Origin: Roseicitreum antarcticum
GTDB lineage: Bacteria > Pseudomonadota > Alphaproteobacteria > Rhodobacterales > Rhodobacteraceae
Assembly (NCBI RefSeq): GCF_014681765.1
Contig: NZ_CP061498.1
Location: 1,997,501 to 2,061,500 of the forward strand
Reading direction: 5' to 3'
Length of the DNA: 64,000 nt
Part shown: positions 1-8,078 of the stretch, one piece after another
How the letters are laid out: each line of letters starts with the position of its first letter
Numbering within the stretch: position 1 is the stretch's first letter
Notes under the pieces: generated by a model
What the model was told of the DNA's origin: nothing
The model's database searches: none
What the model saw: only the letters and a program-made list of their open reading frames with translations
Program-made: the position numbers and the translations under genes

Positions 1-747
1 AGGCCCCATCATATCGGGCCTCGGTTCCTGGCGCTGACAGTGTCCATGTCGCTGCCCCCACCAATGGCTGCGCATACCAGTCCTTGCATAAAGCGTTCCT
101 GCCTAAGCCGGGCAGATCCTGATGAAGCAGCCGGTTACTTCACACACGGCACTAACCCGTAGGCCGAGCATCGCGCAAACGGCCATCTATACGAAGCCCC
201 CTTTCGGCATGTGGCTGGACGATACGACTTGCACCATCGAGGACACGATCGTCGGTCTGGGTCTCGACATTGGTACGCTCAGCAAGGTCGGCAACATACC
301 GTAGTACCCGCGCGCCAACACGAGAGGTGTTGCTGCTCTCTGTGCACGCATGGGAAGCTTCATGGTTTGCTCGACAACGTTCGTGCAGACCATGAAGGCA
401 GCAGAGCCAGCTGATATCAAGCATTGCGACCATGAGATACTGGCTATCGCAGCCCCCAGCCAGGGAGGGTCAGCCATGTCGCTGGCAGCCAACCCACTAC
501 TGCGCGTGAAGACGCTATTAGAAAGCAACGTCATGCGGATCTTTGCTTTCAGACCACGCCGGATCATTCACGATCTGTCACAGGCATTTGATTCGAAATC
601 GTCGCGTCGCACGGCTTAGGCCCCGGCCTGCCCTCTTCAACGTCGCCTGTGCGAAAGTTGATCCGAGATATCGCTGATCTGCGCCCCGCCTGACCCCGTA
701 ATCGGATCACTGTTCAACTTGAGCAGCAACACGACGGGAGTATTACC
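1..747. other. No confident gene; possible decayed reading frame
   Basis: I recognise nothing in these 747 bases. On the plus strand one frame stays open from 122 to 619 except for a single TAG at 302-304, which could be the trace of a decayed gene of about 165 codons. The minus strand also has an open frame from 567 to 187. Neither translation shows a motif, signal peptide or family resemblance. The last 100 bases must carry the promoter of the fasciclin gene. Confidence 0.2.
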
Positions 748-1227
748 ATGATCCGTAACACGATTCTTTCGATTACCGCCGCATCTGCCTTTGCCCTGCC
801 CGCCTTCGCGGACAACCACATGGCAGCCAAGGACATTGTCGACACTGCTGTCGAGGCTGGCAACTTCACCACGCTGGTCGCCGCCGTCGAAGCGGCTGGG
901 CTGGTCGAGACGCTGAAAGGCGAAGGGCCGTTTACCGTCTTCGCCCCGACGGATGAGGCATTTGCCGCCCTGCCCGAAGGGACTGTCGAGGCCCTTCTGG
1001 CCGACATCCCGGCGCTGACTGCGATTCTGACCTATCACGTGGTCCCCGGTGCGGTCATGTCGACCGACCTGACCGACGGCATGATGGCTGAGACCGTGAA
1101 CGGCCAGTCGGTTACGATCGAACTGGGCGATACCGTTACGGTTGACGGCGCAACTGTCACCACGGCAGATATCGAAGCAAGCAATGGCGTCATCCACGTC
1201 ATCGACGCCGTGATCCTGCCTGAATAA
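748..1227 (+). CDS. Secreted fasciclin (FAS1) domain protein
   Basis: A 159-residue protein with a Sec signal peptide (MIRNTILS..., cleavage likely after AFA near residue 21) followed by one FAS1 domain. Seen: the first conserved FAS1 block ([15 protein letters not shown], about residues 71-85), the YHVVPG block, and the C-terminal block ending [13 protein letters not shown]. Single-domain FAS1 proteins of this size are exported to the periplasm or surface and take part in adhesion or matrix contacts; a specific role cannot be read. The start is preceded by a GGGAG ribosome site. It stands alone and converges with the DctP gene. The family call is firm. Confidence 0.9.
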   Translation: MIRNTILSITAASAFALPAFADNHMAAKDIVDTAVEAGNFTTLVAAVEAAGLVETLKGEGPFTVFAPTDEAFAALPEGTVEALLADIPALTAILTYHVVPGAVMSTDLTDGMMAETVNGQSVTIELGDTVTVDGATVTTADIEASNGVIHVIDAVILPE

Positions 1228-1393
1228 TCTTGAACCTATCGCGGGCGGCGCAGCGTCGCCGCCCGCAACCAAGCGACCCCACACAGCCATCTCGGTCAAT
1301 TGCGACAGTGGTAAGGTTAGCCAACGACAGCCGTAGAACGATACTGCTTCTTGTGCTGGCATCATCCCGGCTAGCGCTAGGGGGCTTGGAAGC

Positions 1394-2314
1394 TCATCCT
1401 CCGCTGAGGTAGGAAGCCACCAACGTGGGGTCCAGCATGGCGCGTTCGCGCGCCACAATCGGTGCACAGGCCGCGCGAAATCCCGCCATGTCCAGCTCTG
1501 ATTGGGTCAGTATCTGGACACCTTGTGCTTGCAACACGGCCAGCGCGTCACTGTCCTGCGCCTCGGCCAGGCGCCGCTGCTCCGTCGTTGCCAGATCCGC
1601 CGCCGTCTCCAGCGCTGCCTGTGTTGAAATGGGCAAGCTGTTGAACCAATCGGCGTTGCACAGGAGCAGAACGGCCCCGAAGAAATGGCCAGTCATGCTG
1701 AGATGCCGGTGCTTTTGATAAAGTTCAAACACGACCGAATTGGTCAGTGGATTTTCCTGCGCATCAACGCGGCCTGACATGACCGCATCGCGCAATTCGC
1801 GGACATCGGTGACAACAGGAGTAAACCCCATCGCGGCCATGGTTTCCTGATAGATCCGGTTATCGAGCGTTCGAACCACAAGGCCTGCACAATCGTCGCA
1901 GGTGCGCAGAGGGCGTGCGTGGTTGGTCAGGTGCCGAAATCCGTTGTCCCAGAACCCAAACAGCCGATAGCCCGTTTCCCGGTGAATGGCCGCCCGCAGG
2001 ATCGCGCCAGCCTTCCCATCCAGCGCAGCATAAGCGGCGTGGCGATCACTTTGGGAAAACGGCAGATCAATCACCGCCAGTTCAGGAACCCGCGCCGTCA
2101 GGTACCCCGACGCCATATAACCAATATGGAATGACCCGCTTTCGATTCCGGCAAACAGGTCTTTTGCGGACATGCCCGTCGCGGTCACATCGTCGATCCG
2201 GTCGACTTGCAGATCGTTGCCCAGCGCTTGATGCAGTTCCGCGACAAACCGGTTCAGGCCTGCCGTCAAGATGGATTTTGGCCCTTGATAGCCACCGATC
2301 CGCATGTGCCCCAT
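1394..2314 (-). CDS. TRAP transporter DctP-type solute receptor, no signal peptide
   Basis: This 306-residue protein resembles the DctP/TAXI-like solute receptors of TRAP transporters. The fold is recognisable from the N-terminal FVAEL segment, DLPF near residue 85, the conserved arginine region VVRTLDNRIYQETMAAMG, and the DAQENP motif near residue 180 that lines the carboxylate pocket in the family. Receptors normally have an exported signal peptide of about 25 residues, but this one starts directly in the mature domain (MGHMRIGG). No DctQ or DctM membrane subunit is nearby. It lies 12 bases downstream of the SDR gene, at the distal end of the TTT operon broken by the IS. It may be cytoplasmic, non-functional, or a receptor-like sensor. 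Confidence 0.8.
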   Translation of the reverse strand: MGHMRIGGYQGPKSILTAGLNRFVAELHQALGNDLQVDRIDDVTATGMSAKDLFAGIESGSFHIGYMASGYLTARVPELAVIDLPFSQSDRHAAYAALDGKAGAILRAAIHRETGYRLFGFWDNGFRHLTNHARPLRTCDDCAGLVVRTLDNRIYQETMAAMGFTPVVTDVRELRDAVMSGRVDAQENPLTNSVVFELYQKHRHLSMTGHFFGAVLLLCNADWFNSLPISTQAALETAADLATTEQRRLAEAQDSDALAVLQAQGVQILTQSELDMAGFRAACAPIVARERAMLDPTLVASYLSGG

Positions 2315-2326
2315 AAAACTGCCCCC

Positions 2327-3115
2327 TCAAACCAACATCAGCCGGCCACCATTCACATCAATCGTCGCGCCCGTCACATATGCGGCGTCATCGCTGGCCA
2401 GAAACGCGATGGTACCAACGATATCTTCCGGCTCGGCCAATCGGCCCACGGGCGTCATGCGGGCAAATATGGCCTCTTTTTCAGGCGTCAGCAGGGCATT
2501 CACCCTCTCGGTCCTGGTGGTGCCTGGCGCAACCGTATTGGCGGTAATCCCATGGGGTGCCATGTCCTTTGCCAGATATTGCGTCATCATGGCCACGGCT
2601 GCCTTGGCGGCAGCATAATGGGCGGGTGACGAACCAGCACTGGTCGAACGCCCCGCCAGCGACCCAAGGTTCACGATGCGCCCCCAGCCCACCTGCTTCA
2701 TGTGTGGCAACACGGCGGTGCAGCACAAGAACACGCTACGTAGGTTCAACGCGATAACCTGATCCCAGTCCTGATCGGCAAGTTCATCAAACCTTGCGTA
2801 AGAAGTGTATCCGCCCGCGCAAGTGACCAGTATGTCAATCCCGCCCATCTCCTGCACTGCACCGGCCACCATGCCATTCACCGAGGCGCGGTCGGTCACA
2901 TCAGCGGCCAGCGCAACGACCCGCCCACCGATATCACGCACGGCCTGCGCCGTGCGTTCCGCGCGCTCGATGTCTATGTCCGTCACAGCCACTATGGCCC
3001 CCTCGGCGGCAAGCCGCAGGGCCAGCGCGCGCGCGATGCCTCCCCCCGCCCCCGTGATCAGCGCGCGGCGATCTTTGAAGCGCACACTACCGCTTGTCTG
3101 TTGGGTTTGTGACAT
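2327..3115 (-). CDS. Short-chain dehydrogenase/reductase (FabG-like)
   Basis: A 262-residue classical SDR that oxidises or reduces a hydroxyl/keto group with NAD(P). Seen: the nucleotide motif TGAGGGIA near residue 20, an acidic residue after beta-2 (TDID) suggesting NAD preference, CAGG at the NAG position, the catalytic serine in NLGSLAGRS, the YAAAK catalytic motif near residue 168, and the APG segment. It follows the broken tctA by 15 bases and precedes the DctP gene, so it was probably co-transcribed with the transporter and acts on the imported compound. The insertion upstream is expected to reduce its expression. The substrate is unknown. Confidence 0.88.
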   Translation of the reverse strand: MSQTQQTSGSVRFKDRRALITGAGGGIARALALRLAAEGAIVAVTDIDIERAERTAQAVRDIGGRVVALAADVTDRASVNGMVAGAVQEMGGIDILVTCAGGYTSYARFDELADQDWDQVIALNLRSVFLCCTAVLPHMKQVGWGRIVNLGSLAGRSTSAGSSPAHYAAAKAAVAMMTQYLAKDMAPHGITANTVAPGTTRTERVNALLTPEKEAIFARMTPVGRLAEPEDIVGTIAFLASDDAAYVTGATIDVNGGRLMLV

Positions 3116-3130
3116 ACCTGCCCCTCTACG

Positions 3131-3583
3131 TTACTCGGCTGCTTCAGGACGCCCGCTGCGCACCAGTCGCAGGATGCCCTCGGCGAAAATTGCAATCAGC
3201 GCGAAGACCAGCACCGTGCCCACCCATTGTGAGACAACAAAACCAAAGGACTCTCCCTCAAACACGAACAGCGCGCGGCGCAGGTTTTCATCAACCATGG
3301 GTGCCAGAATTACCCCCAGCACAATCGGGGCAATCGGAAACCGAAAGTGCCGCAACGCCAACCCGGCAAGGCCAGATGCGAACATCACCCAGACGTCAAA
3401 CATGCTCAGCCTTACGGAATAGGCCCCGATCACGCAGATCGGCAGGATCAAGGGCATCAACACCCCGCGCGGCAGGCTGAAAAGCTTGACGCAGGGTTTG
3501 ATCAGCGCCAGCGCCGCGACATACATCAGCAAGTTCGCCACTATCAGCGCCGCATAGATGAAATAGATGAGGCCGGGGTGGTC
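3131..3583 (-). pseudogene. tctA: tctA, 3' part (interrupted by IS)
   Basis: This is the C-terminal third of a TTT permease, reading DHPGLIYFIYAALIVAN and onward through hydrophobic segments to its TAA stop at 3131. The reading frame is open up to the IS boundary at 3583/3584, and the first eight bases of the fragment on the coding strand (GACCACCC) repeat the last eight of the 5' part. Joining 6073-5031 to 3575-3131 gives 1488 bases, a 495-residue protein of normal TctA length with no other damage. A GTG-started 136-residue fragment (3541-3131) is unlikely to be useful on its own. Confidence 0.93.
3576..3583. repeat. 8-bp target site duplication, left copy
   Basis: GGGTGGTC directly abuts the left end of the IS256-family element and is identical to 5031-5038 at its right end. 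Eight- to nine-base duplications are usual for IS256-family transposition. In the coding strand it encodes part of the DHPG motif of TctA. Confidence 0.93.
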
Positions 3584-3607
3584 GGGAATGTCCCGCTCGA
3601 TGTTGAA
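3584..3607. repeat. IS left terminal inverted repeat
   Basis: These 24 bases match the reverse complement of 5007-5030 at 22 of 24 positions. A second, weaker pair (3617-3629 against 4980-4992, 10 of 13) lies just inside and could be an internal transposase site. Confidence 0.88.
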
Positions 3608-3639
3608 AAGCGCGACGGGGGACGCTGCTGATTTCAGGG

Positions 3640-4944
3640 TTACGCGGCATCTGCCACCTGGTCAACGGCGTCTTCGGGTTTGGAGCGATGCTTCTCCAGT
3701 GCTGCCTTGAGGACGGGCAATTGCTTGTGGGCCTTGAGGCGACGAAAGCCCTTGGCGGCCTCGAGCATGCCCGCAGCGGTCCAGCGCAGCGCCATTTTCG
3801 CGTCGCGCCAGCGCTTCACGTTCCGGCAGACCTGTCTGATCACCGCGTTCATAGACTCGACGATGTTTGTCGAAGCCAGTGAGCGGCGCAGTTCGGGCGG
3901 CAGGCCGAGGCGGGTCACGGTGAGGATCTCGTCGAGGCCCTCGAGGATGCTCTTCGACACGCCGGGCGCCTCGAGTTCGAGGCGGCGCGCGAGGGTGCGC
4001 AGAAGACGTTCGGCCTTGTCGGCATCATCGAGCTCCCAGGCCTGGCGCAGGGCGCGGCGGACAGCGGCGTGAAGCTTGGGATTGAGTCGCTCGGTGATGT
4101 TGCGAGCCTTGTGGACCTGGCAGCGCTGGATCGGAATGTCCGCGCCAAAGGTCCGGCGGATCGCCTTGGTCAGGGCCTTGGCGCCATCTACGATGAACAG
4201 CCGACAGACTGCGGGTTCGAGCCCACGCTCGATCAGGTTGTCCAACAACGCCTGCACGGTCGCAGCGTTCTCCGTCGCGCCTTCGACCACGCCCAGCGGG
4301 TGTTTCCGGCCGTCGGCATCGATCCCGATCGCGCCCAGCATCAGCAGGTTGTCCCCCATGTGCAGACCATCGATCTGGATCACCAGCAGGTCGAGCGCAG
4401 ACAGATCAGAGGCCATCCATGCGTCCATGCGCGCCTGGGTCAGCGCCTTGAACCGCCGTGAGACTGCGGATTTCGACAGCCCCGATCCCGCCTCGGACGG
4501 CACCCCGGCCTCGGGCAGACGCACGGCGCGGCCGACTTTGCGCGTGGCGACATTCATCAGCATCAGGCTCATCGCCCATTGCTCCAGCCAGCCGGCCTGC
4601 GCAGCTTCCTGCCAGCTTGGCAGCGACAGCTCCTTGCCGGTGGTTTTTGATCGCACCCGCGGACGCTCCAGTTCCACCTTGCCACCGTGAAAGCCCACCG
4701 GGCCCCGCGTGCGGCCCCAGCGATACCCCTGCTTGTCGGCACTGCGCGCATGCGGGGCCCCGGCCAGCGCCGTCGCGTCCTCCTCCAGCATCTGCGTCAG
4801 GCTGGCGAGACCCGCGACCAGGCAGAACCGCTCGAAGCTCGCCCCGACCGCATCACGGGCCTCTTCGACTGCCGCCGTCAGCTCGGCCTTGCTGGCCAGG
4901 GCCAGCGGGGATGTGGTAGATGTTTTCATGGTGTTGCTCTCCAT
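3640..4944 (-). CDS. IS256-family transposase
   Basis: A full-length 434-residue mutator-type DDE transposase that cuts and pastes its element. Seen: the first catalytic aspartate in LVIQIDGLHMGDN near residue 190, the second in FIVDGAKALTKAI near 250, the family signature around RCQVHKARNI, and the C-terminal glutamate in STNIVESMNAVIR near 365. The start at 4944 (MESNT) is followed by a second possible ATG at 4929. There is no frameshift, so the enzyme is probably active. It ends 33 bases inside the left inverted repeat. Confidence 0.95.
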   Translation of the reverse strand: MESNTMKTSTTSPLALASKAELTAAVEEARDAVGASFERFCLVAGLASLTQMLEEDATALAGAPHARSADKQGYRWGRTRGPVGFHGGKVELERPRVRSKTTGKELSLPSWQEAAQAGWLEQWAMSLMLMNVATRKVGRAVRLPEAGVPSEAGSGLSKSAVSRRFKALTQARMDAWMASDLSALDLLVIQIDGLHMGDNLLMLGAIGIDADGRKHPLGVVEGATENAATVQALLDNLIERGLEPAVCRLFIVDGAKALTKAIRRTFGADIPIQRCQVHKARNITERLNPKLHAAVRRALRQAWELDDADKAERLLRTLARRLELEAPGVSKSILEGLDEILTVTRLGLPPELRRSLASTNIVESMNAVIRQVCRNVKRWRDAKMALRWTAAGMLEAAKGFRRLKAHKQLPVLKAALEKHRSKPEDAVDQVADAA

Positions 4945-5006
4945 CTGGATTGAACACCCCGAGCCTACGGCTCAGGGAGAGCAACGCCACCCTTCAGATA
5001 ACGAAC

Positions 5007-5030
5007 TTCAACATCGGTCGGGACATTCCC
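5007..5030. repeat. IS right terminal inverted repeat
   Basis: The reverse complement begins GGGAATGTCCCG and pairs with the left end with two mismatches. It lies directly against the right target duplication. Confidence 0.88.
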
Positions 5031-5038
5031 GGGTGGTC
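5031..5038. repeat. 8-bp target site duplication, right copy
   Basis: GGGTGGTC, identical to 3576-3583. This is the counterpart flank of the IS insertion. Confidence 0.93.
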
Positions 5039-6073
5039 CACCTCGATCGTTGGTCCAACCACAACGTTGTTGAGCGCAAGCGCCGCGATCAAAGCGGCAG
5101 CGGCGGCATTGCCCGGAATGCCCAAGGTCAGCGTCGGCAACATGGACCCGCCTACATTGGCGTTGTTCGCAACCTCGGCGCAAACAATCCCCTCATAGCT
5201 GCCTTTGCCCCATTTCGCCTTCTCTTCAGGCCGGGCAAAGCGGCGTCCTATGTCATAGGACAGGAACGATGCCACATTCGCACCAGCGCCGGGGATGGCA
5301 CCGGTTACAGCGCCAATCGCCCCAGACCGTACAGCGGCAGCACTGTAACGCATCAGTTTGCGAAAAGACGGAACGACCCGCCCGACGTTTGTCGGAATGA
5401 CGGGTTGTTCACGCCGCGGCAGAACCCGCAAGATCTCGGTCAATCCAAACAGCCCGACCAGCACCGCCACATAATTGACCCCGTCCATCAGCTCGGGCAC
5501 GCCGAAGGTATAGCGCGGCACCGCATACATCGGGTCCAGCCCGGCCAAGGCCACCAGAATACCCAACCACCCCGCGATCCAGCCCTTCAACGGCATCGCG
5601 CCACAGGCCATGGACCCGCAGATTGATATGCCGATCATGGCCAGCAACGCCATTTCCCATGACCGGAATTGTAGCGCGAAAACCAGCACGACCGGGATAA
5701 AGGCCACCAGCAGCAATATACCGACCCAGTTGCCGATAAATGACCCGGCAATCGCCATGCCCAGCGCTTGCCCGCCTTCGCCGCGCCTGGCAAGCGCATT
5801 GCCCTCGATCATCGTGGGCACGGCATCGGGTGTCCCGGGGATATTGATAAGCACCGCCGAAATTGCGCCGCCGAACACACTGCCAGTGTAGACCCCCAGC
5901 ATGAAAACAATGGCGCTGTCCTGTGACATGCCAGTCGACAGACCAATCAGCAGTGCCATGGCCATGGTGGTAGACAGTCCCGGAAGTGCACCCCAAACGA
6001 TGCCCAACGACACCCCGGTCAAGGCCATAAGCAGCAGCCACGGCGTTAGAATTTGAGCGAAAGCGTCAATCAT
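5031..6073 (-). pseudogene. tctA: tctA, 5' part (interrupted by IS)
   Basis: The N-terminal 347 codons of the large membrane subunit of a tripartite tricarboxylate transporter. Seen: the conserved GALPGLSTTMAMALLIGLSTGM-type block near residue 28, the GGAISAVLINIPGTP motif near residue 70, GAIPGAGANVASFLSYD near 265, and TLGIPGNAAAAALIAAL near 325, all typical of TctA. The frame enters the IS after DHP and ends at 4994, giving a truncated 360-residue product. The gene starts 5 bases after tctB, in the order tctC-tctB-tctA. Substrate uptake by this system should be abolished unless the element excises. Confidence 0.93.
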
Positions 6074-6078
6074 TTGGG

Positions 6079-6657
6079 TCAGCCCGGAAGTGAGATCAGG
6101 AAAACATTTCGAAAGATCAGGCTAAGCGCAGCCGTCCACAGAACCGCTACCGTGGCGATGATCCATAATGGTCCATTCCAATAGAGCTTCATCAGCACGG
6201 ACAGGCACAAGACTGTCGCAATCTCGAACGCCCCGATGACAATGTAGAGACCACCCAGATAGCCTTGCAGCCCAAAGGTGATCGCATCCATGGCGAGCAG
6301 GTAGATGAAGATCACCCCGATCAGCATTCCAGTGCGAAACGGGTCACTGATCGAATCCTCGTCAAGTTCAGGATTGACCGGGGCTTGCGCCTGTCCCCAA
6401 CGTCGTATGGCCGTAAAGCCTAGACCAACAGCCATCAGCATCAGGCTGATCCCCGCCGCAGCGGGCACCAGCCCCGGTCCCGTTCGCCAGCCACCAGGGG
6501 CGCGAAAGCCCAGGGCTTCCCAGACATACCACCCCGATAATGCGATCAGCAGGATCGCGGCAATTAGGTCAACGCTGGGGGCGGCATAGCCCGCCCCCTC
6601 TTCCTCGCCGGCGAATTCGGTTTTGTCAGGACTGCTCACAGCGGGCCCAGCCTTCAC
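6079..6657 (-). CDS. tctB: TTT transporter small membrane subunit (TctB)
   Basis: A 192-residue protein with about four membrane segments (starting near residues 28, 68, 118 and 150) after a charged, probably cytoplasmic N terminus of 27 residues. TctB proteins are weakly conserved and pair with TctA in the inner membrane to form a cation-driven importer. The call rests on topology, size and position between tctC (4-base overlap) and tctA (5-base gap). It has no own promoter that I can see. It remains intact upstream of the interrupted tctA. Confidence 0.85.
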   Translation of the reverse strand: MKAGPAVSSPDKTEFAGEEEGAGYAAPSVDLIAAILLIALSGWYVWEALGFRAPGGWRTGPGLVPAAAGISLMLMAVGLGFTAIRRWGQAQAPVNPELDEDSISDPFRTGMLIGVIFIYLLAMDAITFGLQGYLGGLYIVIGAFEIATVLCLSVLMKLYWNGPLWIIATVAVLWTAALSLIFRNVFLISLPG

Positions 6658-7748
6658 AGGTCAAGCGGCTTGTAGCCCTGCGGTGGCCACCATGCGGCAA
6701 ACCCGTCAGGGTCGGGCAAGCCCAACGCCTCGGCCGAAATGACGTCAGACCCGATCTGATCAGCATATTGGTTAAAGAGATCGACCGTGACCACTTCCAT
6801 GCTTGCAGCTTCGCGGTCCGCCGCTTCCCCGATCTTTACGTCGGGCTGGAAAAACCGGGCTTCAAGGAAGGTGCGGAATTCATCGGAATTCGCCGCATCA
6901 ACGAAGGCAGACTGAATCTCCCCCAGGATTTCAGGCGGTGTGTCGCGACGCACAATCATGTTGTAGGTCGGCCCCATCGGCAGGAACGGCGCCAGTTGCG
7001 GGATCAGGTTCGCGACCGTCGGCAGCACGGTTCCGTCATCCAGAACGATATCTTCGGTGCCCGTATGCTGAAGCATCCGCATTTGGCCCGCACGCACCAG
7101 CTCGATGTGTTCGTGCACCCCGCCGCCGGCAATATCAACTTCGCCCTGCAGCCCCGCCAGCGTTGCGGGCTGACCGCCCTGATAGGCCACATACCTTAGT
7201 TCAATCTGGGCGAAAGATGCGATCAGCAACGCCATTTCATGCCAGATCCCGCCAGTGCCGGACGTTGAAACGCTAATTCGTCCCGGCTCGGCACGCGCGG
7301 CATCAATAACGTCTTGAAGCGTCTGGAACGGTGAGTCGACGGGCACCGACCAACTGGCAATCGCATTGCCCGCCTTCATGAATGCCCATTGCTCCCATGG
7401 CGCGGGCTGCGCGGGCACATGGCCCAATACGCGCACGAATTTGTTGTAGTTCGCCGCGCCCAGAATGTTGTAGCCATCGGGGCGCTGTGCGCCCACGTAT
7501 TGAGTCGCGATGCCACCAACTGCGCCGGGCCGGTTGGCGATGCTGACGTCCCAGCCGCGCACATTGGCCATTTCTTCGGCAAGTTTACGGATCAGCACGT
7601 CGGTGCCACCCCCCGCCGCATACATGATCACAACAGTGACAGGGCGTGCGGGGTAACTCTGCGCGCGCGCGACGCCCGGCATGGTGATGGTGATTGCAGC
7701 CATTCCTGCGCCGCCCAAAAATGTGCGGCGGTCAAATCCGTTGCTCAT
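6654..7748 (-). CDS. tctC: TTT solute receptor (TctC/Bug family), Tat signal
   Basis: A 364-residue periplasmic binding protein of the Bug/TctC family, which hands carboxylates or related compounds to TctAB. The start at 7748 is chosen because an AGGGAGA ribosome site sits just upstream; a longer frame to 7790 lacks one. The N terminus carries a twin-arginine motif (DRRTFLGG) and a hydrophobic stretch ending VARA, so export is probably by Tat, whereas most Bug receptors use Sec. The mature part begins YPARPVTVVIMYAAGGGTDV, the usual first strand and loop, and the glycine-rich STSGTGG segment is present. It is the first gene of the operon. Confidence 0.9.
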   Translation of the reverse strand: MSNGFDRRTFLGGAGMAAITITMPGVARAQSYPARPVTVVIMYAAGGGTDVLIRKLAEEMANVRGWDVSIANRPGAVGGIATQYVGAQRPDGYNILGAANYNKFVRVLGHVPAQPAPWEQWAFMKAGNAIASWSVPVDSPFQTLQDVIDAARAEPGRISVSTSGTGGIWHEMALLIASFAQIELRYVAYQGGQPATLAGLQGEVDIAGGGVHEHIELVRAGQMRMLQHTGTEDIVLDDGTVLPTVANLIPQLAPFLPMGPTYNMIVRRDTPPEILGEIQSAFVDAANSDEFRTFLEARFFQPDVKIGEAADREAASMEVVTVDLFNQYADQIGSDVISAEALGLPDPDGFAAWWPPQGYKPLDL

Positions 7749-8078
7749 TGTCCATTCTCCCTGATGCGGCCGTGGCGCCGACGACGCCAATTCCCCTTCG
7801 CACGTTGTTGTGTGCTATCCTCCCGGCTCGCTGAAAAAAACGATGACAGACCGACAGGAGTCCGTCAACGAACCGGTGATTAGCATTTGCAAAGCCCTCC
7901 ATCAGGTTTTCAGATGACGGGAATCCCCGAAGGGGATAGGAACCTAAAACACTGAATTAAAAAGATTTGAAAAGAAAAAGCCATCCCCCAGACGAGCTGA
8001 GGAATGGCTGATTCAGACCGAATTTATGAACCACCCAACGGGGCGTTCAGGGCCGTCTGTCAGTGTCGCGCAATCGCG
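7749..8078. other. Intergenic: leader of the tct operon and terminator of the dehydrogenase gene
   Basis: No gene is seen. On the minus strand this holds the leader of tctC and, at its far end, the terminator of the zinc dehydrogenase operon (7961-8009). A perfect small hairpin, ATCCCC-GAA-GGGGAT, lies at 7923-7937. I found no convincing sigma-70 promoter by eye. Confidence 0.5.
7961..8009 (-). terminator. Rho-independent terminator of the dehydrogenase operon
   Basis: Reading the minus strand, a stem AGCCATTCC...GGATGGCT with a one-base bulge is followed by TTTTTCTTTTC. It begins 70 bases after the stop codon at 8079. Confidence 0.75.

Larger units (their letters stand above)
3584..5030 (-). 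mobile_element. IS256-family insertion sequence, complete, 1447 bp
   Basis: The element is delimited by 24-base terminal inverted repeats starting GGGAATGTCCCG, by a perfect 8-bp direct repeat GGGTGGTC on both sides, and by the restoration of an intact tctA when the element and one repeat copy are removed. It holds a single full-length transposase on the minus strand. Target and repeat are undamaged, so the insertion looks recent. The element reads in the same direction as tctA, and the N-terminal tctA frame runs into it and stops at 4994. Confidence 0.93.

Noticed and set aside
3617-4992. First choice of IS ends, using the inverted repeat GGGGGACGCTGCT / GGGTGGCGTTGCT
   Set aside because: No target duplication flanks those ends, and the outer 24-base repeats at 3584 and 5030 have a perfect 8-bp duplication and restore tctA exactly.
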